In this document: positions 23,636 to 37,400 of the stretch, one piece after another
Layout of the letters: each line of letters begins with the position of its first letter
Numbering within the stretch: the first letter of the stretch is position 1
NCBI RefSeq assembly: GCF_023898315.1
Contig: NC_064619.1
Span: forward strand, 302,474,150 to 302,538,149
DNA length: 64,000 nt
Origin: Schistocerca nitens
Lineage: Eukaryota; Arthropoda; Insecta; Orthoptera; Acrididae
Direction: 5' to 3'
Notes under the pieces: generated by a model
Database searches by the model: none
The model's input: the letters and a program-made list of their open reading frames with translations, nothing else
Told to the model about the DNA's origin: nothing
Made by a program: the position numbers and the translations under genes

Positions 23636-23838
23636 AAAAAATGGTTCAAATGGCTCTGAGCACTATGGGACTCAACTGCTGAGGTCATTAGTCCCCTAGA
23701 ACTTAGAACTAGTTAAACCTAACTAACCTAAGGACATCACAAACATCCATGCCCGAGGCAGGACTCGAACCTGCGACCGTAGCGGTCTTGCGGTTCCAGA
23801 CTGCAGCGCCTTTAACCGCACGGCCACTTCGGCCGGCC
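23636..23838 (-). mobile_element. tRNA-derived SINE, family 1
   Basis: Reverse copy flanked by GCAACAATTTTC on both sides (target-site duplication). Head end reads CGGCCACTTCGGCCGGC. Confidence 0.92.
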
Positions 23839-24053
23839 GCAACAATTTTCTCCCTTACTTTAAAAAAGTAATTATTAAAAATATCTCCTATTCATGAAGT
23901 GTCTTTTGTAATGTTCCTATTCTCTTAAACAGTAATTACGTCATCTTCTACAGCTTTCTTCCATGGCTCTCTTTTAGCAGTACTCCATAGTGATTTAATT
24001 TAATTGTCTGATCTGCCAGTTTCAGTCAAGATGTGCATATTACTGGATTTTTA

Positions 24054-25169
24054 CACTGATCAGCCAGAACAGTATGACCACCTACCTAATAGCCGATAAG
24101 TCCACCTTTGCCACGGATAACACCGGCGACGAATTGTGGCATGGAAGCAATCAGGAATTGATAGGTCGCTGGAGGGAGCTGGCACAAAATCTGCACACAA
24201 AAGTCGCAGAATTCTCTTAAATTCCGGGGAGCGGCGATGAGCTCTGACGCCACCTTCAATCACAACACAGAGTTGTTCGATGGGGTTCAGAGATAGCGAG
24301 ATGGGGAGCCAGCACACCGATTGGAACTCGCCACTGTGTTCCTCGACCCACTCCGTCACGTACCTGCCCTTGTGAGATCGCCACGAGGTGGTGTACGTGT
24401 TCTGCAGCCAGTGTACGCCACTCCTCGGCCCTCATGGTGCCTTTCACGAGCTCCATTGCACCCATGGACGCCCACTGAATGTTCCTCAGATCATAATGCA
24501 GCCACCGCCAGCTTGTCTCCGTCCCGGAGTATAGGCGTTTCCTTCGAAGACGAAGGATTCGCTTCCTCTCCTCGACACGATGAAAATGGTATGGGAATTC
24601 GTCAGACCGTGCAGTGTCCAGTGCCGATGGTCACGAGCCTATTTCAGCCGTAGTTGTGGACGTCGTGGTGTTAACATTGGCACATGCACGGGTCGTCGGC
24701 TGCGGAGGCTCACCGCTAGGAGCGTTCGGTACACTGTGTGTTCATACATGTTCTCTGTCCAGTATTAAAGTCTGATGTTAGTCCCGCCATAGTTTGCCGC
24801 CCGCCCTGTTTTACCAGTGTACCCAGCCTACGACGTCCGAATCTGTAATGAGGGGTGGCCGTCCAACCCATCGACGTCTAGACGTGGCTTCACCACGTGA
24901 TGAAGACACTCAGCACAGCACTCCTCGACACACATGCCAAGTCGTACAGTTTCCAAGATGCTCGGGCCGAGCTTCCGCGCCATCACAATCTGCCCTCCGT
25001 TAATCTCAGATGCACGCCGTCCACATTCTACACACGGACAGCACACTCACTGATACTACATGCACAGGTGCGTGTGTCTGACTAGCAGCCATTTCTCGTC
25101 ATATGACGCTGCTATCGCTTGATAGCGTTTATATCGATAGTAGGTCAGTAAGATTCTGGCTGGTCAGTG
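24054..25169 (-). mobile_element. Tc1/mariner-type element with TIRs, decayed
   Basis: Terminal inverted repeats are CACTGATCAGCCAGAA at the left and TTCTGGCTGGTCAGTG at the right. TA lies on both outer sides, the target duplication expected for this superfamily. The minus strand carries a degraded transposase. EWVEEHSGEFQSVCWLPIS is followed by LSLNPIEQLCVVIEGGVRA, which corresponds to the third-catalytic-residue block (SPDLNPIEH). Length is about 1.1 kb and the coding region is broken by several frame changes. Terminal and C-terminal resemblance suggests kinship to the element at 46645-48254. Confidence 0.8.
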
Positions 25170-25192
25170 TATAACTTCGCTTAATATGTTAT

Positions 25193-28100
25193 ATTACTGT
25201 TTGTTGTTGTTGTGGTCTCCAGTCGAGAGACTCGTTTAATGTAGCTCTCCATGCTACTCTATCCTGTGCAAGCTTCCTCATCTCCCAATACCTACAGCAA
25301 CCTACATCCTTCTGAATCTGCTGAGTGTATTCATCTCTTGGTCTTCCTCTACGATTTTTACCCTCCACACTGCCCTCCAATACTAAATTGGTTATCCCTT
25401 GATGCCTCAGAACATGTCCTACCAACCGATCCCTTCTTCTAGTCAAGGTGTGCCACAAATTACTCTTCTCCCTAATTCTATTCAATACTTCCTCATTAGT
25501 TATGTGATCTACCCATCTAATCTTCAACATTCTTCTGTAGCATCAATTTCGAAACCTTATATTCTCTTCTTGTCCAAACTACTTATCGTCCACGTTTTAC
25601 TTCCATACATGGCCACACTCCATACAAATACTTTCAGAAACGACTTCCTGACACTTAAAACTATACTCGATGTTAACAAATTTCTCTACTTCAGAAACGC
25701 TTTCCTTGCCATTGCCAGTCTACATTTTATATCCTCTCTAGTTCGACCATCATCAGTTATTTTGCTCCCCAAATATCAAAGATCGTTTTCTACTTTAAGT
25801 GTCTCATTTCCTAATCTAATACCCTCAGTATCACCTGATTTAATTAGACTACATTCCATTATCCTCCTTTTGCTTTTGTTGACGGTCATCTTATATCCTC
25901 CTTTCAAGACACTGTCCATTCCATTCAGCTGCTCCTCCTGGTCCTTAGATGTCTCTGACAGACTTACAATGTCATCGGCGAACCTCAAAGTTTTTATTTC
26001 TTCTCCATGGATTTTAATTCCTACTCCGAATTTTTCTTTTGTTTCCTTTACTGCTTGCTCAGTATATAGATTGAATAACATCGGGGACAGGCTACAACCC
26101 TCTCCCTTCCCCACCACTGCTTCCCTTTGATGTCCCTCGACTCTTATAACTGTCATCTGGTCTCTGTACAAATAGTAAACAGCCTTTCGCTCCCTGTATT
26201 TTACCCCTACCACCTACAGAATTTGAAAGAGAGTATTCCAATCAACATTATCAAAAGATTTATCTAAGTCTACAAATGCTAAGATAAGTCGTAGGATCAG
26301 TATTGCCTCACGTGTTCCAACCTTTCTATGGAATTCATACTGATCTTCCCCGAGGTCGGATTCTACCAGTTTTTCCATTCGTCTGTAAAGAATTCGTGTT
26401 TGTATCTTGCAGCCATGGCTTATTAAACTGATAGTTCGGTAATTTTCACATCTGTCAACATCTGCTTTCTTTGGCATTGGAATTATTATATTCTTCTTGA
26501 AGTCTGAGGGTATTTCGCCTGTCACATACATCTTACTCACCAGATGGTAGAGTTTTGTTAGGCCTGGCTCTCCCAAGGCTGTCAGTAGTTCTAATGAAAT
26601 GTTGTCTGCTCCTGGGGCCTTGTTTCGACTTAGATCTTTCAGTGCTCTGTCAAACTCTTCACGCAGTATCAATATCTTCTATTTCATCTTCATCTACATT
26701 TTCTTCTATTTCTATAGTATTGTCCTAAAGAACGTCGCCCTTGTAGAGACCCTCTATATATTCCTTCCACCTCTCTGCCTTCCCCTTCTTGCCCAGAAGT
26801 GGGTTTCCATCTGATCTCTTGATATTCACACAAGTGGATCTCTTTTCTCCAAAGGTCTCTTTAATTTTCCTGTAGGCAGTATCTATCTTACCCCTAGTGA
26901 TATGTGCCTCTACATCCTTACATTTGTCCTCTAACCATCCCTGCTTAGCCATTTTGCACTTCCTGTCGATCTAATTTTTGAAACGTTTGTATTCCTTTTT
27001 GCCTGCTTCATTTACTGCATTTTTGTATTTTGTTCTTTCATCAATTAAGTTCAATCTCTCTTCTGTTACCCAAGGATTTCTATTAGTCCTCGTCTTTTTA
27101 CCTACTTGATCCTCTGCTACCTTTACTATTTCAATCCTCAAAGCTACCCATTCTTCTTCTACTGTATTTCTTTCCCACATTCCTGTCAATTGTTCCCTTA
27201 TGCTCTCCTTGAAACTCTGTACAACCTCTTGTTCTTTCAGTTTATCCAGGTCCCATCTCCTTAAATTCCCACCTTTTTGCAATTTCTTCAGTTTTAATCT
27301 CAGTTCATAACCAATAGATTGTGGTCAGACTCCACATCTGCTCCTGGAAATGTCTTACAATTTAAAACCTGGTTCCTGAATCTCTGTATTACCATTATAT
27401 AATCTGTCTGATACCTTCTAGTATCTCCAGGCTTCTTCAATGTATACAACCCTCTTTCATGATTCTTGACCCGAGTGTTTGCTATGATTAAGCTATGCTC
27501 TGTGAAAAATTCTACCAGGCGGCTTCCTCTTTCATTTCTTCCCCCCAATCCATATTCACCTACTACGTTTCCTTCTTTCCCTTTTCCTACTGTCGAATTC
27601 CAGTCACCCATGACTATTAAATTTTCTCCTCCCTTATCTATCTGAATAATTTCTTTTATCTCATCATACATTTCATCAATCTCTTCGTCATCTGCAGAGA
27701 TAGTTGGCATATAAACTTGTACTGCTGTAGTAAGCGTGGGCTTCGTGTCTATCTTGGCCACAATAATGCGTTCACTATTCTGTTTGTAGTAGCTTACCGA
27801 CGCTCCTATTTTTTATTCATTATTAAAGCTACTCCTGCATTACCCCGATTTGATTTTGTATTTATAACCCTGTATTCACCTGACCAGAAGTCTTGTTCCT
27901 CCTACCACCGAACTTCACTAATTCCCACTATATGTAATATTGACCTACCATTTACCTTTTTAAATTTTCTAACCTACCTACCCGATTAAGGGATCTGACA
28001 TTCCATGCTCCGATCCGATGAACGCCAGTTTTCTTTCTCCTGATGACAACGTCGTCCTGAGTAGCCCCCGCACGGAGATCCGAATGGGAGACTATTTTAC

Positions 28101-28446
28101 CTCCGGAATATTTTACCCAAGAGGACGCCATCATCATTTAACCATATAGTAAAGCCGCCTGCGCACGGGAAAAATTACGGCTGTAGTTTCCCCTTGCTTT
28201 CAGCCGTTCGCAGTACCAACACAGCAAGGCTGTTTCGTTTAGTGTTACAAGGCCAGATCAGTCAATCATCCAGACTGTTGCCCCTGCAACTAATGAAAAG
28301 GCTGCTGCCCCTCTTCAGCAACCGCAAGTTTGTCTGGACTCTCAACAGATAACCCTCTGTTGTGGTTGCACCTACGGTACGGCTATCTGTATCGCTTAGG
28401 CAAGCAAGCCTCCCCACCAACGGCAACGTCCATGGATTCATGGGGG
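25193..28446 (-). mobile_element. RTE-like LINE, nearly full-length copy C
   Basis: About 3.25 kb, transcribed leftward. The 5' UTR-like region runs 28446-28140. The endonuclease begins at ASSWVKYSGGKIVSHSDLRA and IGAWNVRSLNRVG, then LIVMGDWNSTVGKG and the SDHNLLVM block (catalytic Asp-His). A linker follows (QGWLEDKCKDVEAHITRGK). The reverse transcriptase starts NKAPGADNISLELL and carries LRFADDIVSLSET. The C-terminus has MLKIRWVDHITNEEVLNRI and RRGRPRDEYTQQ. The 3' tail is a short ACAACA repeat at 25193-25210. The protein is broken into about seven open pieces by stops and small frame changes, so it is inactive but not ancient. Confidence 0.9.
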
Positions 28447-29763
28447 GATTATTCATATTCAACTTATATTTTATTTAATTGCTGGGCCATCGACACCAAT
28501 AAGTGTTTTGCAGAAATATACCGCATTCTCAAATGTACTTCTACTATCGTAGTCATCATTTAAATTCGTTAAGATAGTACCTGCAGATTTTATTTAATTG
28601 CAATCTATCATTTATAAATTTATATGTTACATTCATAGTTCTTAATTGCCGAGTGATAGAAACCTTCGACCATTCGATTCATGTGTCTATTTTTTATCGT
28701 ATACTGTAGACTCAGCAGTATTTTCCTGTAATGCGGCAACTACGTTTCCCAGCCCCTAGACAACGAAACCAGCCAAAACTTTTAGTATTGCAACTCTGAG
28801 TCGGAGGGTACGTAGTTGAGGGCCACGCTCACCATTATTTCATTTTATTATTTGAAAGCCCGCAACAACCACGCGTTTCCATACTCGTGGGTGATGCATA
28901 CGTGTACGAAGTTATATTGACAGCCGACCATCTCTTTTGAGTGCTTCAATTTTTTTTGTCAGGTAGTGTACATCAATGACCTTCCACGCGATGTGCGACA
29001 TAGGGAAAAATTTTTTTGTTGGTGCCAGCAACACTGTAATCACAGACAAATTAATTTTAGAACTCGTCATATGGAAATCAAATGGAACCTACAAGGATGC
29101 TAATTGGATCCATGCATAAAACTTGTACTGAACTTAAAGAAAACAAACATCATGAATTCCTGCTTAAAGAGAAAAATAATTCTGTTAAATTAAAGGTAGA
29201 TGAAAGTTACACAGATTGTACAGAAAAAAATAGAAATTAAGCATTAATTGTTACCTGTAGTTGAATGAGCACACGGATGGATGATATCATTTTTTGGGGT
29301 CTCATACACAAGACATGGAAATTGTGTTACTACACAAAAGGGCCGTCAGTATAATAACTAAAAACAGCAATAAAACTCCCTGTGCAAATATGTTTAAGTC
29401 GCTGGGGATTCTACCTGCACCATGTAAGTATGTTTTTTAGTCTGTTGCGCACGTGAAGAAAAACATAGTTATCTCCCAAATAACAGCATTCTTCTTCAAG
29501 GAACAACCTGAAAAAACACGCAGCATTTTCTACAAGCAAATGAAATTTTTCGTTAATTTCCCCAGGAGTTTAAAGAGACAGCTAAAATATAAATATTTTA
29601 AATGTTGGTTAAAGCATATCTCTTACACAAGTCATACTGCAGAGTCAAGGGTTATTTAGATAACACCGTTTAGGGAACAGGAAAAACAATAATGTTATTT
29701 AATAGTGAACAACTGCCTTTCTGCAGTAAACTATCGTAATTTGGGCAGTGACGAGTGATGTGA
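28447..29763. other. unassigned, AT-rich
   Basis: No coding or repeat signature recognised. A 68-codon plus frame at 29453-29659 is Lys-rich and looks like chance. Confidence 0.35.
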
Positions 29764-29765
29764 TA

Positions 29766-30519
29766 CACTATGTGATCAAAAGTTTCTTAAAACCCTCTAA
29801 AACCATACGTTTTTCATATGAGGTGTATTGTGCTGCCACTTACTGCCAGATACTCCATATCAGCGACCTCAGTAGTCATTAGACATCGTGATAGAGCAGA
29901 ATGGTGCGCTCTGCGGAACTGACGTACTCCCGAAGTGATCAGATGATTGGGTGTCACTTGTGGCATATGTCTGTACGTGAGATTTGCACGCTTCTAACCA
30001 TCCCTAGGTCCACTGTTTCCGAGCCGATAGTGAAGTGGAAATATGAAGGGACACATGGTGTGGTCGTGTTTTTCATGGAGGGGGCTTGCACCCTTTGTTG
30101 TTTTGCGTGACACTATCGCATCACAGGCCTACATTGATGTTTTAAGCACCTTCTTGCTTCCCACTGTTGAAGAGCAATTCGGGGATGGCGATTCCATCTT
30201 TCAACACGATCGAGCACATATTCATACTGCACGGCCTGTGGCGAAGTGGTTACACACAATAACATCCTTGTAATGGCCTGGCTTGCACAGAGTTCTGACC
30301 CGAATCGTGTGGAACACCTTTGGAATGTTTTGGATCGCCGACTTCGTGCCAGGCCCCACCGTCCGACATCGATACCTCTCCTCAGTGCAGCTCTCCGTGA
30401 AGAGCGGACTGCCATTTCCAGGCTAACACAATACTGAATTCCAGCGTTACCGACGAATAGCGCCTCGAACTTGTAAGTCATTTTCAGTCAGGTGACCGGA
30501 TACTTTTTATCATAAAGTG
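29766..30519 (+). mobile_element. Tc1-like internal-deletion derivative
   Basis: The termini CACTATGTGATCAAAAGT and (reverse) CACTTTATGATAAAAAGT are inverted repeats flanked by TA. The N-terminal helix-turn-helix (ELTYSRSDQMIGCHLWHMSV...ICTLLTIPRSTVS) is fused after about 50 residues to the C-terminal catalytic part. That part has MVWSCFSWRGLAPFVVL, IFQHDRAHIHTARPV (second Asp) and, in another frame, SSDPNRVEHLWNVLDRRLRA (third catalytic residue, Glu). The block holding the first catalytic Asp is deleted. At 754 bp it is about half the usual size. Confidence 0.88.
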
Positions 30520-32258
30520 TACAAATTAATAGCTTTAAAGTTGTTTTGATAGAAAAATATTACTGTATGTATGAATTCGTTAAATTAAAAAAGCTGTTTC
30601 CTTTTTAAATTAAGATAACATAACTACTATCAGCTTCTAAGTGATCTGCAGCCGAATAAACAACTAACTGAAACATCCTGTGGGATACTGAAACAACGAG
30701 TTGTCGGTCGTTACTGCTAATGAACGAATTACTTTCCTATTCAAGCGCAGAACAATAAGTAAGGCTATTTTAATCGTATTCATTTAGCTGCGTTGCTGCC
30801 ATCATGCCAGTGCCCACAGTAATGTAGGTAATTTGTGTATAGAGTAGTGAAAGGCATTCGAAGTCATGTGTTCCGGTACGTGAAGCGACTTTCGATGTCA
30901 CGTTACCTTCCATTCGGAAAGCGGTTGCACTTGGCGACTTGACTTGTAAATTATAGATTGCAGCAACCAGTCGTCCTTTTTAAATTTAATTATGCAGATC
31001 TAGATTTCGGCTAGAAGCCAGCCATTCTCAATGCTAAGAATACAAGAAGTACATAGTCAGATGATGTAAAAAGTTACAAGAAATCGCTTAACTCGTATGG
31101 TTTGTCTATTACATACCACTATTATTTTCGCTTAAAGCATGTAAGTCCCTGTTGATTGGGCTTCACCCACGGTTCATTGAATACTACTGTTTGCGGAAGG
31201 CAAGCTGTATGGAGAACACATCGATTGGTTACATGGCGCCATCTACATGAACTACGTATATAAAATTCAAGAGAAGTAAACCACTTCAAATTTGCATGAT
31301 AATTAGATGAAATGAAAAATAAGCAAAGTTCTTTACATTGTAGTCCGACTTATTTCATATTTGCCGGCAAGTAATAAAATTTCCTTGTTCACTCTTTGTA
31401 AGTCCGTTATTATTATTAAAACATGTAAATTACGTGAGATGGGTAAAACTTTTTAAATTTTTTTAAATTTAAAATGTAATTTAAATTAAGTCAGATGGGT
31501 AAAACGTTTTAATTTTTTTTTAAATTTAAAAAGTCATCTAAATTTTGGTGTCTAATAACGTCATGTAAAACAGTGACTTAAATGCTGTTACTTAGGTACA
31601 CATGAGGATTTAACGAAATTTAGACCTGCCTCTAAGCACTGTGCATGCTCTGCACTCATCTATTCATAAATGACTAACAATAAGTATGTGCTAATCAGTC
31701 GCAGGTTTATCAGAATTGAATTATCAGCGTTCTCAAACGTTACTGCGAAACTGTACCACTTGTTTCTGTTCATTTCAGATCGTACTTCTTTAAAGCTTAA
31801 GTGAATCTGAAATGTTCAGATAGTCTAAATGCTTTGTATCTCTCGAATTTAATTTGTTATTACCTAAGCACAACTGGACTCAGTGGTACGAGCGAGGTCG
31901 TTGGCTTGATTCTGCTACTGTTATCACAATTAACAGGATTAACTAATGGATACATTTGACGTGTACCATATAGTGAGCTGCAGTCTGCTGAACGACAACA
32001 GAACGAGCAACCATAGTAACTTCACTGTGTTAAACTACACATAGGAGCCAAGCTAGAGCCAAGCGCTGGGCAAACCAAAGAAGGTAGCCGGGCAAGGACC
32101 CAGAGTGTCATACTAGTGGCATTGTGTTGGGAACAAGAGGATATAAACATTTCTTGTTTGGTGACGAAAAAGACCACTTGTAGAAGGTTGTATCCCACTA
32201 ATGTTTTTTTAATTAATTGATGTATTCAGGAAATAAAAACGTGTTCGTGAGTTTGTAA
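30520..32258. other. unassigned, AT-rich, with a short tandem duplication
   Basis: A roughly 58-bp AT-rich unit containing AGATGGGTAAAAC is repeated at 31437-31494 and 31495-31552. No other structure recognised. Confidence 0.4.
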
Positions 32259-33170
32259 GGGGTTCACCACCATGCTGGAGCAGATTTAATCTCGATATCT
32301 ATTGCAAATAGATATGAAATATTTAGATTACTAAGTCTACAAAATGAGTTTTGGTAATTAATATACATATGTATTACATAGTTACAGAGTATATACGAAA
32401 TCAGTGACAAATTATATAAGTACGGAACATACAAAGGTAGTTATGAATATTAAGAATCAGATAAAGTGCACATGCACTGTCAATTCAAATTACTGTTTAG
32501 CATAAGTCTTTAGTATCTTTTATAAGAAGAAGGTGAGGAATGGAAAGGATAGCATTATGGTTGTAGCACAGTGGGCTGCACATTGCTGCACTGAGAAGTC
32601 CGTATCTTTTCACAGAAGCACAACACCATGTGTGACAACCTGAAGTTCTCTTTTCCGAAGTATTAATCAGTGTAGCCAAGACACTGAAATGTAGTATTAA
32701 TATTTTATGTTGTCCTTTTTGTAGTACATTAGGTACACCAAGCAGTGCTCCATGACCACGAGTACGGGCAGAATATAGGAAAGTGTCATTAATTGGTGAT
32801 AATTGGGTCAGAGGTTGAAGGATTTCACGATACATTTAGTTTTATAACATTTTGTGAAAATTACATTATTCCCATAGTTATAAAGTATTATCTGAGTTTC
32901 TGTCCCACAACATATGTAAGTTAAGCTTACATGAGCGTTTTCATTAGCGGTTTTACATAGATATGTACTTGATTTGACGTAGTTAGTAGATCAAGAAGAA
33001 ATTTTTTATGTTACTCATTTATGTGGCTTCTAGGAAGCTTTACATGACAATTTTACAAATTGTTGTGGCGTTCAAAGGACAAACAGTAAAATTAAAACAT
33101 TAAATAAGTGTAACATAGAAATCATCAGTAGTAATCTTATATATTCTTAGCTGGAGAAGTGGTGAACCCC
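32259..33170. mobile_element. possible PIF/Harbinger-like non-autonomous element
   Basis: The termini GGGGTTCACCAC (32259-32270) and GTGGTGAACCCC (33159-33170) are perfect 12-bp inverted repeats. Each is flanked outside by TAA, a 3-bp duplication of the type used by PIF/Harbinger elements. Internal sequence is AT-rich with no transposase motif; the 112-codon minus frame (32497-32835) matches nothing I know. Family assignment rests only on the ends. Confidence 0.45.
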
Positions 33171-33340
33171 TAATAAATTTTAGAAGGCAAACTGAATTTT
33201 GTTGCAGTTATGGTTTTCTAACATAATTTTGTTGAAGTAATGGTTACTTAGCGACAAATTACCATGTTGACAAATGGTTCATGGGAAATATTTTGCGGAA
33301 TAACATCTAGCCGTGTATAAAGGCCGGCCAGAGGCCATTA

Positions 33341-34421
33341 CGCTGAAATAACAAAAGTCATGGGATAGCGACATGCACGTACAGAGATGGCGATAGCGTA
33401 CACATTTATAAAAGAGCAGTGTATTGCCTGAGCTATCATTTGTACTCCGATGTGATTATGACCGCCCGACGGGAATTAATACACTCTGAACGCGGAACGG
33501 TAGTTGGAGCTAGACGCATGGGACATTCCATTTCGGAAATCGTTAGGGAATTCAGTATACCGAGATCCACAGTGTCAAGAGTGTGCATTTCTGGCATTAC
33601 CTCTCACCACGGGCATCGCAGTGGACGACAGGCTTTACCTAACGACCGAGAGCAGCGGCGTTTGTGTAGAGTTGTCAGTGCAAACAGAAAAGCAACTCTG
33701 CGTGAAATAACCGCAGAAATAAATGTGGGACGTACGATGAACGAATTCGTTAGGACAGTGAGGCGAAGTATGGCGTTAATGGGCTATGGCAACGGACGAC
33801 CGACGCGAGCGCATTTGCTACCAGCATGACATCGCCTGCAGCGCTTCTCCAGAGGCTCGCGGCTATATCGGTTTGATCCCAGGCGACTGGGAAACCGTAG
33901 CCTGGTCAGATGAGGCCAGGTGTCAGTTGTTAAGAGCTGATGGTAAGGTTCGAGTGTGGCACAGACCCTACGAAGCCATGGATCCAACAAGACACTGTGC
34001 AAGCTGGTGGTGACTCCATAATGGTGTGAGCTGCGTTTGAATGTAACGGACTGGGTTCTCTGGTCCAACTGAGCCGGTCACTGAATGGAAATGGTTATAT
34101 TGGGCTACTTGGAGATTTGTAGCCGTTCATCGACTTCGTGTTCCCAAACAAGGATGAAATTGCAATGGATTACAGTGCTCCATGTCACCGAGTCACTATT
34201 GTTCACGACTGGTTTGAAGAACGCTCTGTACTGTTCGAGCTAGTGATTTGTTCACCCATCGAACATTTATGGTAAATAATCGAGAAGTTAGTTCGCTCAT
34301 AAAATCTTTCACTGCCAACACTTTCGCAATTATGGTTGGTTACAGAGGAAGCATGGCTCATTATTTCTGCAAGGTAGTTACAACGACTTCTTGAGTCCAC
34401 GCCACCTCGAGCTGTTGCTCT
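33341..34421 (+). mobile_element. Tc1-like relic, 5' part (interrupted by the array-bearing SINE)
   Basis: Begins at a TA followed by CGCTGAAATAACAAAAGTCA, a terminal repeat type common in insect Tc1-like elements. The first frame (33458-33829) encodes the DNA-binding half: MTARRELIHSERGTVVGARR, then ISEIVREFSIPRSTVSRV. Downstream comes a block corresponding to the first catalytic Asp, AWSDEARCQLLRADGKVRV, in another frame (33786-34013). The last readable piece is FLSPRHLELL, directly before the SINE. It resumes at 38973 as GAGCTGCTGCTCTACGCCTG and fades by about 39005. It carries many breaks and the right terminal repeat is missing. Confidence 0.8.
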
Positions 34422-37400
34422 TCCTTTCCTTCTTTTGCTACTGCCTTTATCCCACATTGTGCGCAGGGTCGGCAGGGTTAAGTACGGAATTGGCATGGTT
34501 AAATGGAAGGGGTGGCCGGATGCCCTGCCTGCCTCTTCCTTTCCTTCTTTTGCTACTGCCTTTACCCCACATTGTGCGCAGGGTCGGCAGGGTTAAGTAC
34601 GGAATTGGCATGGTGAAATGGAAGGGGTGGCCGGATGCCCTGCCTGCCTCTTCCTTTCCTTCTTTTGCTACTGCCTTTATCCCACATTGTGCGCAGGGTC
34701 GGCAGGGTTAAGTACGGAATTGGCATGGTTAAATGGAAGGGGTGGCCGGATGCCCTGCCTGCCTCTTCCTTTCCTTCTTTTGCTACTGCCTTTATCCCAC
34801 ATTGTGCGCAGGGTCGGCAGGGTTAAGTACGGAATTGGCATGGTTAAATGGAAGGGGTGGCCGGATGGCCTGCCTGCCTCTTCCTTTCCTTCTTTTGCTA
34901 CTGCCTTTATCCCACATTGTGCGCAGGGTCGGCAGGGTTAAGTACGGAATTGGCATGGTGAAATGGAAGGGGTGGCCGGATGCCCTGCCTGCCTCTTCCT
35001 TTCCTTCTTTTGCTACTGCCTTTATCCCACATTGTGCGCAGGGTCGGCAGGGTTAAGTACGGAATTGGCATGGTTAAATGGAAGGGGTGGCCGGATGCCC
35101 TGCCTGCCTCTTCCTTTCCTTCTTTTGCTACTGCCTTTATCCCACATTGTGCGCAGGGTCGGCAGGGTTAAGTACGGAATTGGCATGGTTAAATGGAAGG
35201 GGTGGCCGGATGCCCTGCCTGCCTCTTCCTTTCCTTCTTTTGCTACTGCCTTTATCCCACATTGTGCGCAGGGTCGGCAGGGTTAAGTACGGAATTGGCA
35301 TGGTTAAATGGAAGGGGTGGCCGGATGCCCTGCCTGCCTCTTCCTTTCCTTCTTTTGCTACTGCCTTTATCCCACATTGTGCGCAGGGTCGGCAGGGTTA
35401 AGTACGGAATTGGCATGGTGAAATGGAAGGGGTGGCCGGATGCCCTGCCTGCCTCTTCCTTTCCTTCTTTTGCTACTGCCTTTATCCCACATTGTGCGCA
35501 GGGTCGGCAGGGTTAAGTACGGAATTGGCATGGTTAAATGGAAGGGGTGGCCGGATGCCCTGCCTGCCTCTTCCTTTCCTTCTTTTGCTACTGCCTTTAT
35601 CCCACATTGTGCGCAGGGTCGGCAGGGTTAAGTACGGAATTGGCATGGTGAAATGGAAGGGGTGGCCGGATGCCCTGCCTGCCTCTTCCTTTCCTTCTTT
35701 TGCTACTGCCTTTATCCCACATTGTGCGCAGGGTCGGCAGGGTTAAGTACGGAATTGGCATGGTGAAATGGAAGGGGTGGCCGGATGCCCTGCCTGCCTC
35801 TTCCTTTCCTTCTTTTGCTACTGCCTTTATCCCACATTGTGCGCAGGGTCGGCAGGGTTAAGTACGGAATTGGCATGGTTAAATGGAAGGGGTGGCCGGA
35901 TGCCCTGCCTGCCTCTTCCTTTCCTTCTTTTGCTACTGCCTTTATCCCACATTGTGCGCAGGGTCGGCAGGGTTAAGTACGGAATTGGCATGGTTAAATG
36001 GAAGGGGTGGCCGGATGCCCTGCCTGCCTCTTCCTTTCCTTCTTTTGCTACTGCCTTTATCCCACATTGTGCGCAGGGTCGGCAGGGTTAAGTACGGAAT
36101 TGGCATGGTTAAATGGAAGGGGTGGCCGGATGCCCTGCCTGCCTCTTCCTTTCCTTCTTTTGCTACTGCCTTTATCCCACATTGTGCGCAGGGTCGGCAG
36201 GGTGAAGTACGGAATTGGCATGGTTAAATGGAAGGGGTGGCCGGATGCCCTGCCTGCCTCTTCCTTTCCTTCTTTTGCTACTGCCTTTATCCCACATTGT
36301 GCGCAGGGTCGGCAGGGTTAAGTACGGAATTGGCATGGTTAAATGGAAGGGGTGGCCGGATGGCCTGCCTGCCTCTTCCTTTCCTTCTTTTGCTACTGCC
36401 TTTATCCCACATTGTGCGCAGGGTCGGCAGGGTTAAGTACGGAATTGGCATGGTGAAATGGAAGGGGTGGCCGGATGCCCTGCCTGCCTCTTCCTTTCCT
36501 TCTTTTGCTACTGCCTTTATCCCACATTGTGCGCAGGGTCGGCAGGGTTAAGTACGGAATTGGCATGGTGAAATGGAAGGGGTGGCCGGATGCCCTGCCT
36601 GCCTCTTCCTTTCCTTCTTTTGCTACTGCCTTTATCCCACATTGTGCGCAGGGTCGGCAGGGTTAAGTACGGAATTGGCATGGTGAAATGGAAGGGGTGG
36701 CCGGATGCCCTGCCTGCCTCTTCCTTTCCTTCTTTTGCTACTGCCTTTATCCCACATTGTGCGCAGGGTCGGCAGGGTTAAGTACGGAATTGGCATGGTT
36801 AAATGGAAGGGGTGGCCGGATGCCCTGCCTGCCTCTTCCTTTCCTTCTTTTGCTACTGCCTTTATCCCACATTGTGCGCAGGGTCGGCAGGGTTAAGTAC
36901 GGAATTGGCATGGTTAAATGGAAGGGGTGGCCGGATGGCCTGCCTGCCTCTTCCTTTCCTTCTTTTGCTACTGCCTTTATCCCACATTGTGCGCAGGGTC
37001 GGCAGGGTTAAGTACGGAATTGGCATGGTGAAATGGAAGGGGTGGCCGGATGCCCTGCCTGCCTCTTCCTTTCCTTCTTTTGCTACTGCCTTTATCCCAC
37101 ATTGTGCGCAGGGTCGGCAGGGTTAAGTACGGAATTGGCATGGTGAAATGGAAGGGGTGGCCGGATGCCCTGCCTGCCTCTTCCTTTCCTTCTTTTGCTA
37201 CTGCCTTTATCCCACATTGTGCGCAGGGTCGGCAGGGTTAAGTACGGAATTGGCATGGTGAAATGGAAGGGGTGGCCGGATGCCCTGCCTGCCTCTTCCT
37301 TTCCTTCTTTTGCTACTGCCTTTATCCCACATTGTGCGCAGGGTCGGCAGGGTTAAGTACGGAATTGGCATGGTTAAATGGAAGGGGTGGCCGGATGCCC

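Noticed and set aside
25399-26130. 243-codon plus-strand open frame
   Set aside because: It is antisense to the reverse transcriptase of LINE copy C; similar antisense frames appear opposite copies A, D and E.
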